A DNA stretch of 64,000 bases from Terribacillus saccharophilus (GTDB lineage Bacteria; Bacillota; Bacilli; Bacillales; Amphibacillaceae), in NCBI GenBank assembly GCA_900110015.1, contig FOCD01000001.1:930001-994000 (forward strand), read 5' to 3'. Of the stretch, positions 34,169-43,617 are shown piece after piece. Positions within the stretch are counted from its first letter, which is position 1. Every line of letters begins with the position of its first letter. The position numbers and the translations under genes are program-made. A model generated the notes under the pieces. That model was not told the origin of the DNA, searched no databases, and worked only from the letters and a program-made list of their open reading frames with translations.

Positions 34169-35077
34169 GTGAAATTATTGAAATCCTTATCTGTGATCAG
34201 CACTATAGGTATGCTGTTCATTTTGCTTGGCGGGGCCCTTGTTACAAAAACAGGCTCAGCGGATGGCTGCGGACAAAGCTGGCCGTTGTGTGAAGGGGCA
34301 TTAACCAACATTACGCCCGAGCTTATCATAGAAGTTGCCCACCGATTTGTTTCTTCAACAATGGGGATCGTCATTCTGTTACTGGCAATCCTGGCTTGGC
34401 GCAAAATCGGTCATATTCGAGAAGTTAAGTTCTTGTCTATCGTGGCAGTAGGCTTTCTTGTACTACAAGCATTAATCGGTGCAGCAGCTGTTGTTTGGCA
34501 GCAATCCGACACTGTATTGGCGCTGCATTTTGGTATCTCGCTGATTTCATTCGCTTCCGTGCTTCTTCTTACTCTCATAGTATTCGAAGTGGACAAGAAG
34601 TTCGATGCCCGCGCGCTCGTCATCCGCAAAGGGATGCGAATTCAATTTTATCTTCACACAATTTTCATTTATTTGGTCGTCTATACCGGAGCGCTTGTAC
34701 GTCATATGAATGCAAGCCTTGTATGTGGAGATTTCCCTCTATGCTCGAATGCTGATCCTGGACTTTTTGGATTGAGCACAGCACAAATGGTACAGATGCT
34801 CCACCGCGGCGCAGCAATGCTAGCGCTTGTCTGGTCCTTCATCATCATGGTTCAGGTGCTTCGTCGTTACAAAGGGCACGCAGTGATGACGAAAGGCTGG
34901 ATCATTAGCTTCTGTCTTCTAGCGGCACAAGCTGTAGTCGGAGCGCTCGTCATTTTCACTGGAATGAATCTTTTCGTGGCTCTCATGCATTCCTTGATTA
35001 TCAGCGTCTACTTCGGAATCATGACATACTTTATCATGCTATCCTTCCGAAGCGCAAAATACGAAAAAGAACTATAA
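34169..35077 (+). CDS. ctaA: Heme A synthase
   Basis: Membrane monooxygenase that converts heme O to heme A. The 302-residue protein has eight membrane segments and the heme-ligating histidines in EVAHRFVSS, LHFGIS, MLHRGAAM and LMHS. Two extracytoplasmic cysteine pairs are present (CGQSWPLC and CGDFPLC), the first being the redox-active pair of the Bacillus-type enzyme. The start is GTG at 34169 after AAGAGGTG; an upstream GTG at 34160 overlaps the SD. It converges on pyc through a shared terminator. Confidence 0.96.
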   Translation: MKLLKSLSVISTIGMLFILLGGALVTKTGSADGCGQSWPLCEGALTNITPELIIEVAHRFVSSTMGIVILLLAILAWRKIGHIREVKFLSIVAVGFLVLQALIGAAAVVWQQSDTVLALHFGISLISFASVLLLTLIVFEVDKKFDARALVIRKGMRIQFYLHTIFIYLVVYTGALVRHMNASLVCGDFPLCSNADPGLFGLSTAQMVQMLHRGAAMLALVWSFIIMVQVLRRYKGHAVMTKGWIISFCLLAAQAVVGALVIFTGMNLFVALMHSLIISVYFGIMTYFIMLSFRSAKYEKEL

Positions 35078-35116
35078 AAAAATCCACTGCCATCAAGCGG
35101 CAGTGGATTTTTTTTA
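35077..35116. terminator. Bidirectional terminator between ctaA and pyc
   Basis: AAAATCCACTGCC and GGCAGTGGATTTT form a 13-bp stem with a 7-nt loop, with T-runs in both directions. Confidence 0.95.
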
Positions 35117-38100
35117 TTCAAATTCTATTAGCAGATCTCCAACCTGTATCGGTTCTCCATCTTTAACATTTACTTCTTTAATCGTTCCATCGAATGGAGC
35201 TTGTACTGTTGTCTCCATCTTCATCGCTTCTGTAATGAGAAGCTGCTGACCCTTTTGTACTTGCTCACCGGCATTAACCAGTGATCTAATAACTGTTCCA
35301 GGCATTGTTGCACCAATATGCTTCTTGTTCTGTTTATCAGCTTTTGGTGTCGTTTTTACTGTTGCCTGAACTTGTTCATCACGCACTAGAACCTCGCGAG
35401 GCTGTCCATTAAATTCGAAGTAAATTGTCCGCATTGCATCCGGACCCGCTTCTCCGATTGCGACAAGCTTTACAATCAAGGTCTTTCCAGGTTCGATTTC
35501 TACTTCGATTTCTTCATCCAGTTTCATACCATAAAAGAATGTTGGTGTTGTCAGTACAGACAAGTCACCATAAGCTTCTTTGAAGGCAGCGTAAGTTTCA
35601 AATACTTTCGGATAAAGGGAGTAAGCAGCAACATCCTGTTCCGTAATGTCAGCTTCTACTTTCTCTCCCAATTCACTTCGCAGCTGATCAAAATCGACTG
35701 GGGGCAGCAATTCGCCAGGCCGGTCTGTGATTACTTCGCGATCCTTCACTATCACCTTTTGCAATTCTTTCGGGAAGCCGCCATATGGCTGTCCGAGGTA
35801 GCCTTGAGCGAATTCGATAACAGAATCCGGGAAGTCAAGAGCTTCACCTCTCTCAATAACACTAGTTTCATCCAAATCGTTTTGAACCATAAATAACGCC
35901 ATGTCACCTACAACCTTAGAAGAAGGCGTTACCTTGATAACATCTCCGAAAAGGTCGTTTACCCTTCTATACATTACCTTCACTTCATCCCAGCGGTCGC
36001 CTAATCCAACTGCATTAGCCTGTTGCAGCAGGTTGCTGTATTGTCCGCCTGGCATTTCGTGCAGATACACTTCTGCATGAGGAGCTTTCATGCCGCTTTC
36101 GAAGTCGCTGTAGCGGTTGCGGACATCTTCCCAATAAGAGCCAAGCTCGTCATAATTTTCGACATTGATGGATGGTCTGCGCTCCATCCCCTGCATCGCA
36201 TGATAGAAAGAGCTGGCGCTAGGCTGAGAAGTAAGGCCAGCCATAGATCCTGCTGCTACATCGACGACATCAACACCAGCTTCTACAGCCTTCATATATG
36301 TCAAGACACCGTTGCCGCTTGTATCATGCGTATGCAAATGAATCGGAAGTGATACGGTATCCTTCAAAGCGCTGACTAGATCATAAGCAGCCTGCGGTTT
36401 TAGCAGACCTGCCATATCTTTGATACCAATAATGTGAGCACCTGCTGATTCGAGTTCTTTTGCCATCTTCGTATAGTAAGCAAGATCGTATTTCGTCCGA
36501 CTCGGATCCAGGATATCCCCACTGTAACAAAGTGCAGCTTCTGCCACCTTATTTTGCAGTCGTACTGCTTCGATAGCAGGCTTCATATTTTCAATCCAGT
36601 TCAAGCTATCGAAAATACGGTATACATCTATGCCAGCTTCAGCACTCTCTTTAATGAATTTCTCAACAACGTTATCCGGATAGTTTTTGTAACCGACAGC
36701 ATTGCTTGCACGAAGCAGCATTTGGAACAATACATTCGGCATTTTTTCCCGTAGTTTAGTCAAGCGCTCCCAAGGATCTTCCTTTAAGAACCGATACGCA
36801 ACGTCAAAGGTAGCGCCGCCCCACATCTCGACAGAAAATAGGTTAGGCAATAGTTTGGCAGTTGGCTCAGCAATTGTTAATAGATCCTTCGTTCTTACAC
36901 GTGTAGCAAGAAGTGATTGATGAGCATCACGGAAGGTTGTATCCGTCAACAAGACTTCTTCCTGCTCTTTCAGCCAGTCGGAAAGCCCTTCAGGACCATG
37001 CGCGTCCAGAATTTGCTTTGTTCCGTTCTGATAATCAAGTCCTTTTGAAAGCTTCGGAACTCTTGGATAAGGAAATTCCGGTTTCTCGACCTTTCCACCG
37101 CCATCAAATCCATTAACAGTTGTATAACCGATATACTGGAGCATTTTAGTTCCTCTATCCTGACGTTTAGGGAAGTCAAACAGCTCTGGTGTTTCATCGA
37201 TAAAACCAGTCGTGTAGTCAGCTGACAAAAACTTATCATGCAATATGACATTTTCCAAGAATGGAATGTTAGTCTTGATACCTCGAATACGGAACTCGCG
37301 AAGGTTTCTTTCCATCTTATAAGCAGCTTGTTTGTAATCCGCTGCCCACGTCGATACTTTTACAAGCAAGGAATCATAATAAGAGTTGATGACGGAACCT
37401 TGGAACGCATTTCCCCCATCTAAACGAACACCAAAGCCACCACTGGAACGATAAGCCATAATTTTTCCGGTATCCGGCAAAAAGTTATTAAGCGGATCTT
37501 CTGTTGTCACACGTGCTTGAATCGCATAGCCGTTTGTTTTAATCTCTGACTGTGCAGGGATATGAAGACGTTCATCTGAAAGGCTGTACCCTTGGGCAAG
37601 CAAAAGCTGTGTTTGAACGATGTCTACTCCTGTAACTAGCTCCGTGATCGTATGCTCTACTTGAACACGAGGGTTAACCTCGATGAAATAGAAATTGTTA
37701 TCTGCAACAAGAAATTCAACAGTTCCAGCATTTATATAAGAAACATTTTTCATTAATTTAACGGCAGCATCACAAATTGCAAGTCGAAGTGATTCCGGCA
37801 AACCGACGCTTGGAGCTACTTCAATAACTTTTTGATGCCTTCTCTGTATAGAACAGTCACGCTCGTACAAATGTATAATATTTCCGGCACTATCCCCAAG
37901 GATCTGTACCTCAATATGTTTTGGATTTTCAATAAGCTTCTCAACATACACTTCATCACTGCCGAATGCAGCTTTAGCCTCTGATTTGGCTCGCTCATAA
38001 GCCTCGGCAAGTTCATCCGCAGAGCGTACAACACGCATGCCTCGTCCGCCGCCGCCCAATGAAGCTTTGATGATGATTGGATAGTTATGGTTCTCGACAA

Positions 38101-38557
38101 AAGCTTTCACTTCGTCCAGCTCTTGGACCGGTCCATCGCTTCCTGGGATGACTGGTATTTCTGCAAGCAACGCTTGCTGTCTCGCCTTCACTTTATCCCC
38201 AAACATATCCAGCTGTTCGCTGCGCGGGCCGATGAAGATAATTCCTTCTTCTTCACAGCGTCTGGCAAAGTGGATGTTCTCAGAAAGGAATCCATACCCT
38301 GGGTGAATAGCATCAGCACCAGAAGTTTTCGCAATTTCGAGAATATTCTCGATATCAAGATAGGCATCAATCGGCTTTTTCCCCTCGCCGACTAAATATG
38401 CCTCATCTGCTTTGAAGCGGTGACTGGAGGATTTATCCTCTTTAGAATATATAGCAACAGTATGTATTCCAAGCTCGACACAAGCTCGGAATACACGTAT
38501 CGCAATTTCCCCTCTATTTGCTACTAGAACTTTGTTGATTCCCCTTAGTTCGTCCAT
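35114..38557 (-). CDS. pyc: Pyruvate carboxylase
   Basis: Biotin-dependent anaplerotic enzyme that makes oxaloacetate from pyruvate, bicarbonate and ATP. The 1147-residue chain has the usual order: biotin carboxylase (about 1-450, KVLVANRGEIAIRVFRA and KASLGGGGRGMRVV), carboxyltransferase (about 530-810, DTTFRDAHQSLLATR and VEMWGGATFDVAYRFL), allosteric linker, and C-terminal biotinyl domain with the modified lysine in EAMKMET. The start ATG at 38557 lies inside the ftsW 3' end and has AGGAGG within ftsW. It is full length with no missing motif. Confidence 0.98.
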   Translation of the reverse strand: MDELRGINKVLVANRGEIAIRVFRACVELGIHTVAIYSKEDKSSSHRFKADEAYLVGEGKKPIDAYLDIENILEIAKTSGADAIHPGYGFLSENIHFARRCEEEGIIFIGPRSEQLDMFGDKVKARQQALLAEIPVIPGSDGPVQELDEVKAFVENHNYPIIIKASLGGGGRGMRVVRSADELAEAYERAKSEAKAAFGSDEVYVEKLIENPKHIEVQILGDSAGNIIHLYERDCSIQRRHQKVIEVAPSVGLPESLRLAICDAAVKLMKNVSYINAGTVEFLVADNNFYFIEVNPRVQVEHTITELVTGVDIVQTQLLLAQGYSLSDERLHIPAQSEIKTNGYAIQARVTTEDPLNNFLPDTGKIMAYRSSGGFGVRLDGGNAFQGSVINSYYDSLLVKVSTWAADYKQAAYKMERNLREFRIRGIKTNIPFLENVILHDKFLSADYTTGFIDETPELFDFPKRQDRGTKMLQYIGYTTVNGFDGGGKVEKPEFPYPRVPKLSKGLDYQNGTKQILDAHGPEGLSDWLKEQEEVLLTDTTFRDAHQSLLATRVRTKDLLTIAEPTAKLLPNLFSVEMWGGATFDVAYRFLKEDPWERLTKLREKMPNVLFQMLLRASNAVGYKNYPDNVVEKFIKESAEAGIDVYRIFDSLNWIENMKPAIEAVRLQNKVAEAALCYSGDILDPSRTKYDLAYYTKMAKELESAGAHIIGIKDMAGLLKPQAAYDLVSALKDTVSLPIHLHTHDTSGNGVLTYMKAVEAGVDVVDVAAGSMAGLTSQPSASSFYHAMQGMERRPSINVENYDELGSYWEDVRNRYSDFESGMKAPHAEVYLHEMPGGQYSNLLQQANAVGLGDRWDEVKVMYRRVNDLFGDVIKVTPSSKVVGDMALFMVQNDLDETSVIERGEALDFPDSVIEFAQGYLGQPYGGFPKELQKVIVKDREVITDRPGELLPPVDFDQLRSELGEKVEADITEQDVAAYSLYPKVFETYAAFKEAYGDLSVLTTPTFFYGMKLDEEIEVEIEPGKTLIVKLVAIGEAGPDAMRTIYFEFNGQPREVLVRDEQVQATVKTTPKADKQNKKHIGATMPGTVIRSLVNAGEQVQKGQQLLITEAMKMETTVQAPFDGTIKEVNVKDGEPIQVGDLLIEFE

Positions 38558-39789
38558 CGTTCTCCTCCTCTAGTCTTTTCCCTGGTTTGTGTAGTAGTAC
38601 TAGTGGTGCGGATCCTCTGTCGATTGGAGGGACGTCTTCCCCGCTTATCTTGCGTAAAGGTGCTTTCTGACACAATCAGCTCTTGTGAACGTACATGCTT
38701 GGCAATGTTATTCAATATACCCATAGAAGCGAATAGAATCATCAAGGATGTACCGCCGTAACTGACAAATGGCAGTGTAACACCTGTGATTGGCAATAGA
38801 CCGGTGATCGCGCCCAGATTGATGAAGGTCTGGATCCCCACCATCGACGAAATGCCTATTGCCAATAATGAACCAAAACTATCTCGACATTGTCTGGCAA
38901 TATAAAATCCGCGCAGTACAATGATTGCAAGCATTGCCAATACTGCAGCAACTCCGACAAATCCGAGTTCTTCCGCTATAACAGCCATAATAAAGTCTGT
39001 GTGCGGTTCCGGAAGATACCCTAGCTTTTGGATGCCTTGTCCCAATCCATCTCCGAAAATACCGCCATTTCCGATAGCAAGATAAGATTGTACAAGCTGG
39101 AAGCCTCCGTCTTGAACGTTGTCTTCACTGAATGGCTGATAAGCTCCAGTAAATCGTGAGATACGTTCTTCGTTGATCATGTGCGGCAACACAGCGAGTA
39201 TTAGCCCGACACCTGCAGCAATCAAAAGGCTCAAATGCCTTAAACGTATACCTGCGCTGACTATGATTGAGCAGGAAATCAGAAATACGATAGAAGCTGA
39301 ACCAACATCCGGCTGAATCACGATCAAGCCAAGTATGAGACCTAATGCAATAAGAGGCGGCAAAACACCTTTTGAGAAACTATCCAGATATTTCTGCTTC
39401 TTAGCATAAACAGCCGATAGATAGATGATCATACCCACTTTAGCCAGCTCTGCCGGCTGCAGGCTGAAGAAGCCAAGATTAAACCAAGATCTGGATCCAT
39501 TCACTTTACCGGTGAACAAAACTAATACAAGCATGGCAATGATAACTAGCATGATTGGTTTTATCCACTTCTGGAACTTCTGATACGGGACAAAACAGAA
39601 AAATGCAAAGACTGGCATCGCTAAAGCAATCCAAATCAATGTTCTGATAAAGAAGGAAGTGGCTGGCTGATCAAATTTAACAACCGCTACCGTATAACTT
39701 GCACTATATACCATTACTGCACCAAATGCAGTCAACAGCAACGGAGTGAATAGCAAAGTAAAATCGAAATTACGCAATCTTTTTTTCAT
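38545..39789 (-). CDS. ftsW: Cell division SEDS glycosyltransferase FtsW
   Basis: Septal peptidoglycan polymerase working with PbpB. The 414-residue protein has about ten membrane segments, with VYSASYTVAVVKFDQPATSF, SWFNLGFFSLQPAELAKVG, LGYLPEPHTDFIMAVIAEELG and TLPFVSYGGTS. An extra basic, serine- and threonine-rich C-terminal tail of about 45 residues (RGRRPSNRQRIRTTST) is absent from SpoVE. Its 3' end overlaps the pyc start by 13 bp. The neighbourhood ylaN-ftsW-pyc is the same as in B. subtilis. Confidence 0.95.
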   Translation of the reverse strand: MKKRLRNFDFTLLFTPLLLTAFGAVMVYSASYTVAVVKFDQPATSFFIRTLIWIALAMPVFAFFCFVPYQKFQKWIKPIMLVIIAMLVLVLFTGKVNGSRSWFNLGFFSLQPAELAKVGMIIYLSAVYAKKQKYLDSFSKGVLPPLIALGLILGLIVIQPDVGSASIVFLISCSIIVSAGIRLRHLSLLIAAGVGLILAVLPHMINEERISRFTGAYQPFSEDNVQDGGFQLVQSYLAIGNGGIFGDGLGQGIQKLGYLPEPHTDFIMAVIAEELGFVGVAAVLAMLAIIVLRGFYIARQCRDSFGSLLAIGISSMVGIQTFINLGAITGLLPITGVTLPFVSYGGTSLMILFASMGILNNIAKHVRSQELIVSESTFTQDKRGRRPSNRQRIRTTSTTTQTREKTRGGERWTN

Positions 39790-39850
39790 CTTAAAGCTCC
39801 CATAGTATGTATTTTACGATCGTTACAAATCGCCAGATTCATAGAATAAT

Positions 39851-39885
39851 AAAAAAACCCCGCCGAATTAAAGGGCAATGGGGTT
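39851..39885 (-). terminator. Terminator of ylaN
   Basis: AAACCCC and GGGGTTT flank an 18-nt loop with partial inner pairing, followed by seven T on the minus strand. It lies between ylaN and ftsW. Confidence 0.75.
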
Positions 39886-39936
39886 TCATCTTTCGTATGG
39901 GATGCCCGTACAAGCAATTGCAGGCGGCCGTAAGCT

Positions 39937-40227
39937 TTAAGGACGCATAGACCGCTGCGCTGCCTCATGCAGCACATTCAACTGCCTTTCCAAGTTTTCA
40001 AGAAGCTCTTTTCCATCTTCTTCTTTCACGAGATTCAATCGAATTGCAAAATCTATCTCACGTGACAAACCAAACATTTGTGTATCGAGTACTTCTTCAT
40101 AAAGCGGACATTGCGGCATCGTCAAATTGTCCATCTGTACTTTGATTAGTTTAAGTATTTTATCAGCATCCGCCAAAAGAAGGGCATATGCTTTCTCTTG
40201 ATTACTAACGGTGATCTCAGATATCAA
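39937..40227 (-). CDS. ylaN: YlaN family protein (UPF0358)
   Basis: Small helical protein of 96 residues. The stretch [20 protein letters not shown] in B. subtilis is almost unchanged here ([19 protein letters not shown] and [15 protein letters not shown]). Recent work on S. aureus links YlaN to iron sensing and relief of Fur repression; this is recalled, not shown by the sequence. The start is TTG at 40227, 6 nt after GGAGGG; the longer frame to 40329 is not coding. It is divergent from ylaL. Confidence 0.92.
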   Translation of the reverse strand: MISEITVSNQEKAYALLLADADKILKLIKVQMDNLTMPQCPLYEEVLDTQMFGLSREIDFAIRLNLVKEEDGKELLENLERQLNVLHEAAQRSMRP

Positions 40228-40390
40228 TATTATCCCTCCGTTAAACAGACTTCTTCTATACAATTCTAGCGGTAGTCCTGCTAAATTGCAAGACACGTCC
40301 AGGTAATATTTTTGTCGAATCGTTGTCAATTGTCACAATCTTTATGTTAAGCTATATTCGTAGATACTCTGGAAAAGGAAGTGTCGCTAT

Positions 40391-40855
40391 ATGGTAATCA
40401 CCCTGACAGGCAAAGTTGAGTTTCCACTCACACTTGATCCATCCGTCTGGATTTTTGATGATCGCAAAATCCTTTTTGAAAACGCTTTTAAAGAGGTTGA
40501 GTCAATTCCTGCTACGGAAGAAAAGCACTGGGATCGCTCTATTTATCAGCAAAAAATGAAGCCACCTATTAATAAGAGCCTTACAAAGGCAGAGAGAAAA
40601 CTGGCACTTGAAAACAGTTATGTAATGCCTATTTCCGACTTTCTCAAAACAGCCAGTATACAAGAAGATGCCACGCATGCGGTATTTCTGACAGACTCTG
40701 GTGAAGAAATCGTTCCTTTGGACGAGCTTAAGGCGAGCATGTTTCTGTTCGCGGTAGATGGGCGCAGCATTAAAGAAACCGGACCTGCTCACTGCTACCT
40801 ACCCAGCAGGAAGGAAGATCCGATCAAAGCTATTCGTCAGATAAAGATCTGCTAA
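40391..40855 (+). CDS. ylaL: Conserved hypothetical protein YlaL
   Basis: Protein of 154 residues without membrane segments or catalytic motifs that I recognise. It starts MVITLTGKVEFPLTLDPSVW after AAGGAAG and contains FDDRKILFENAF, ISDFLKTASIQEDATHA and FLFAVDGRSIKETGPAHCYL. Length and position next to ylaN match B. subtilis ylaL. Function unknown. Confidence 0.8.
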   Translation: MVITLTGKVEFPLTLDPSVWIFDDRKILFENAFKEVESIPATEEKHWDRSIYQQKMKPPINKSLTKAERKLALENSYVMPISDFLKTASIQEDATHAVFLTDSGEEIVPLDELKASMFLFAVDGRSIKETGPAHCYLPSRKEDPIKAIRQIKIC

Positions 40856-40974
40856 GGTTCCTGTTTAGAATCTACTATGAGCGGATATGACTGATAGAGA
40901 CTTTTTGTAAGATACACACAATGGCTTATCGTATGGTAAACTGAAAAAGTATTATACTCTCCTGAGGTGATAGC

Positions 40975-41178
40975 ATGCGTGTAAAATGTGTACTTTGCGA
41001 TAAAGTCGAAGAAATAGATGATGGAAGTCCGCATGCGAAAAAACTGCGGAATCGGCGCAATAGCATGCATATATGCAACGATTGCTCAGACCGTATCGCA
41101 ATGCGTACGAAGGAACGGAAAGCGACCGGGAATTTCAATTTATACCGGGAAAAGAAGACAGATGAACCTTTAATTTAA
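40975..41178 (+). CDS. ylaI: DUF2197 zinc-ribbon protein YlaI
   Basis: Basic protein of 67 residues with two CxxC knuckles (CVLC near the start and CNDC near residue 34), so probably a small zinc ribbon. It starts MRVKCVLCDKVEEIDDGSPH after GAGGTGA. The C-terminal ERKATGNFNLYR is shared with relatives. It is followed after 16 bp by ylaF on the same strand. Function unknown. Confidence 0.85.
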   Translation: MRVKCVLCDKVEEIDDGSPHAKKLRNRRNSMHICNDCSDRIAMRTKERKATGNFNLYREKKTDEPLI

Positions 41179-41194
41179 TAAATGAGGTGAAACG

Positions 41195-41359
41195 ATGTCA
41201 AAGGGATTAGCTTTACTGACTGCAATATTAGTTATTGCTTGCTTCGTAGCAGCAGGCGTAACGATCAGCTACCAAAACTATGGCTTAATGACAGTCGCGA
41301 TCATCGCCGGTTTCTTCATTATGGGTGCTGGTATCTTCGCAAAACGAAAAGGACAATAA
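41195..41359 (+). CDS. ylaF: DUF5325 small membrane protein YlaF
   Basis: Protein of 54 residues beginning MSKGLALLTAILVIACFVAA, with two hydrophobic helices (about 4-22 and 30-47) joined by a short polar turn (SYQNYG), and a basic tail AKRKGQ. The SD is GAGGTGA, 6 nt before ATG. The pattern and location fit B. subtilis YlaF, a DUF5325 protein of unknown function. It ends in a terminator shared with suhB. Confidence 0.82.
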   Translation: MSKGLALLTAILVIACFVAAGVTISYQNYGLMTVAIIAGFFIMGAGIFAKRKGQ

Positions 41360-41387
41360 AAAAAGACGGGCTATCCGTCTTTTTTTA
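41358..41387. terminator. Bidirectional terminator between ylaF and suhB
   Basis: AAAAAAAGACGG and CCGTCTTTTTTT form a stem with a 5-nt loop between the convergent stop codons. Confidence 0.92.
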
Positions 41388-42185
41388 TTTTAATTCGATG
41401 TAATCCTGAATCAATTCCTGGTGGATGCTGCTGTTTGCTGCAACAACTGTCGTCTTATTCAAGAAGTCGACAGGCTCACCAGTTGCATCCGTCAGTTTTC
41501 CACCTACTTCCTGCAGCAGTACAAAGCCGCCAGCATAATCCCATGGCTGTAGACTGAAGGTTAAGTAAGCATCTGTAATCCCTTCGGCAAGAAAAGCAAG
41601 CTCCAAAGCCGCTGATCCATAAGCACGAGTTCCCATTACACGATAGACGAGCTGCTGCAGCTTTTCTTCGTTCACCCGACGGTTGGGGCAGAGCCAGAAA
41701 TGGTTCAGCTCGATAATCGATTGATCGAGCGTCTTTTCGGGAAGCATTGGCAGCTGAAAATCACCTTTAAATGCCCCTTCACCACGTTTTGCGTGATAAA
41801 GCGTATCCTCCATCACATTATAAATTATCCCGATTTCCGCAATACCGTCATGTATAATTCCTATTGAAATAGCGAAATTTGATTTCTGATGGACAAAATT
41901 CATCGTACCGTCTATCGGGTCGATTATCCAGACTGTACCTTTCGTTTCGGAAACAGCTTCTCCGATACCTTCTTCCCCTAGCACTTTATGCGATGGGTAG
42001 TTTTCACGTATTCTTTCCAAAAAGAAAGACTCAACTGCTTTATCCATCTTTGTTACAAGATCTTTCGGGCTTGACTTTGTCATGATCTCCAATGGTTCAT
42101 CCATCTTCTCTTTGATAAGCTGTCCTGCTTCCAGCACCCACTGTTGTGCTTGCTTATGCAATGTATGCTTCATTGATTGCTCCAT
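41385..42185 (-). CDS. suhB: Inositol monophosphatase family protein
   Basis: Magnesium-dependent phosphatase of the IMPase/SuhB family; the substrate may be inositol phosphate, NADP-like or 3'-phosphoadenosine compounds. The 266-residue protein shows GEEG (metal-binding glutamates), VWIIDPIDGTMNFVHQ and QPWDYAGGFVLLQEVGGKLTD, the two family signatures. ATG at 42185 is 6 nt from GGGGGG; a directly adjacent ATG at 42188 is also possible. The B. subtilis equivalent is yktC, next to ykzI and yktB as here. Confidence 0.9.
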   Translation of the reverse strand: MEQSMKHTLHKQAQQWVLEAGQLIKEKMDEPLEIMTKSSPKDLVTKMDKAVESFFLERIRENYPSHKVLGEEGIGEAVSETKGTVWIIDPIDGTMNFVHQKSNFAISIGIIHDGIAEIGIIYNVMEDTLYHAKRGEGAFKGDFQLPMLPEKTLDQSIIELNHFWLCPNRRVNEEKLQQLVYRVMGTRAYGSAALELAFLAEGITDAYLTFSLQPWDYAGGFVLLQEVGGKLTDATGEPVDFLNKTTVVAANSSIHQELIQDYIELK

Positions 42186-42226
42186 CATGTGCCCCCCATT
42201 CTTTCCACTAGCTTATCACAAATAGT

Positions 42227-42415
42227 TTAAGATTCGAACCGATTCAATTGCTCGCTGAGTACACGAAGCTTCGCTTTTGCTTCCTTCACTCCTTTGTCAT
42301 CTTCCTTCTGCATAGCATCAGACAAAGTAACTAGAAAATAATCGATCTCAAGGCGTATAGCAGGCACCTTCTCCTGGGCTTCTCTTTTTCGTAAGGCTTC
42401 CATTACATCACGCAT
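42227..42415 (-). CDS. ykzI: Small conserved protein YkzI
   Basis: Charged helical protein of 62 residues starting MRDVMEALRKREAQEKVPAI after AGGAGGAG. No membrane segment or motif is seen. The place between yktB and yktC/suhB is that of B. subtilis ykzI (about 64 residues), which is the basis for the name. Function unknown; a coiled-coil dimer is possible. Confidence 0.72.
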   Translation of the reverse strand: MRDVMEALRKREAQEKVPAIRLEIDYFLVTLSDAMQKEDDKGVKEAKAKLRVLSEQLNRFES

Positions 42416-42557
42416 CTTGATCTCCTCCTATCTATTTAAACCATCTATCAAGTTGTTTCTTTTTACCACTGCTATGCGGTTTGTAAACCTTTCCTTGCTT
42501 GCATTTTAACTATTGGACGGGTATGATGAAGGAAGATTTCTGCAAGGAGTGACTCTA

Positions 42558-43181
42558 ATGACCGCATTATTCACAAAAGAAGATTTCGATGTTTTTACAA
42601 TAGATGGTTTAGATGAAAGAATGGAAGTGCTGCGCAGCCGTCTTTCTCCAAAACTGGAGAAGCTTGCTACAGAACTAGCTCCATACGCAGAGCAAGTGAC
42701 AGACCATGATATGTATGTTCATGTTGCTAAGCATGCACGACGCACGAAGAATGCGCCAAACGATACATGGTCCGCTCTAGCTTCAAGCAAGCGCGGATAT
42801 AAAAAGTTACCTCATTTTCAGATTGGGCTGTGGGGTACACATGTCTTTGTCCAATTCGCACTTATTTATGAAAGTCCTTTAAAGGAAACGGTTGGCCAGA
42901 AGATGGCAGAAGCTAAAAAGCAGATTCTAGAAACTATTCCTTCTCACTACGTGTGGTCTATGGATCATATGAAACCCGATGCTGCTCCTATATCAGATGA
43001 GCTATATGACAAAATTGCAGATCGATTGCAGCATGTCAAAAAAGCGGAACTAGTATGCGGAATTCATCTGCAGCCTGATGATCCAGCGCTTGCTTCTAAA
43101 GAAGCTTTCCTTAAGGTGTGTCAGGATGTTCTAAAACATACAGCTATTCTTTACGAACAAGCGGCTTATCAGCCCGTATAA
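42558..43181 (+). CDS. yktB: DUF1054/UPF0637 family protein YktB
   Basis: Protein of 207 residues, UPF0637 family, function unknown. The start ATG at 42558 (MTALFTKEDFDVFTIDGLDE) follows AAGGAG. YVHVAKHARRTKNAPNDTW, KRGYKKLPHFQIGLWGTHVF and VWSMDHMKPDAAP are family landmarks. It converges on yktA, with a shared terminator. The order speA-yktA-yktB matches B. subtilis. Confidence 0.9.
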   Translation: MTALFTKEDFDVFTIDGLDERMEVLRSRLSPKLEKLATELAPYAEQVTDHDMYVHVAKHARRTKNAPNDTWSALASSKRGYKKLPHFQIGLWGTHVFVQFALIYESPLKETVGQKMAEAKKQILETIPSHYVWSMDHMKPDAAPISDELYDKIADRLQHVKKAELVCGIHLQPDDPALASKEAFLKVCQDVLKHTAILYEQAAYQPV

Positions 43182-43186
43182 CGCAT

Positions 43187-43222
43187 AAAACCCCCGTTCC
43201 TTAAACAGGAACGGGGGTTTTT
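43187..43222. terminator. Bidirectional terminator between yktB and yktA
   Basis: AAAACCCCCGTTCC and GGAACGGGGGTTTT form a 14-bp stem with a 7-nt loop and T-runs both ways. Confidence 0.95.
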
Positions 43223-43492
43223 TTACATTTTGATTTTTGCACCAGATGAAGCGGCCTTGGCTTTCTGAACCGCTCTATAGCTGGAATAACCGGAATCTTT
43301 TTGAAACTTGGCATCCAGCTGCTTTTCTTCTGATTTAGAAGGTACAACTTGCTTGAAACGTTCATACGCAAGCAGCAGATCTTCGCGCAAGATTCCATCT
43401 TCATATGTACGCTCTACTAATGAAAAGAAATTCACTACGTCAATGATCTCTGTTTTCGTCCACGTTTCATCTATTGGATAGCTGTAATTCAT
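43223..43492 (-). CDS. yktA: UPF0223 family protein YktA
   Basis: Protein of 89 residues, UPF0223 family. It starts MNYSYPIDETWTKTEIIDV at ATG 43492 after AAAGGAGGG; the frame extension to 43528 contains the SD and is rejected. KSEEKQLDAKFQKDSGYSSY near the C-terminus is typical. Function unknown. It is divergent from speA. Confidence 0.9.
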   Translation of the reverse strand: MNYSYPIDETWTKTEIIDVVNFFSLVERTYEDGILREDLLLAYERFKQVVPSKSEEKQLDAKFQKDSGYSSYRAVQKAKAASSGAKIKM

Positions 43493-43617
43493 TCTATCCC
43501 TCCTTTTCCCTGGATAATAGTGTAACACGAAAATAACTTTCCATGCGATGCTAGTAATCTTGATGCAGTTTTGCTATAATTCTTTTGTTTTTAACATTTA
43601 AAGAGGTGTCAGCTAAG

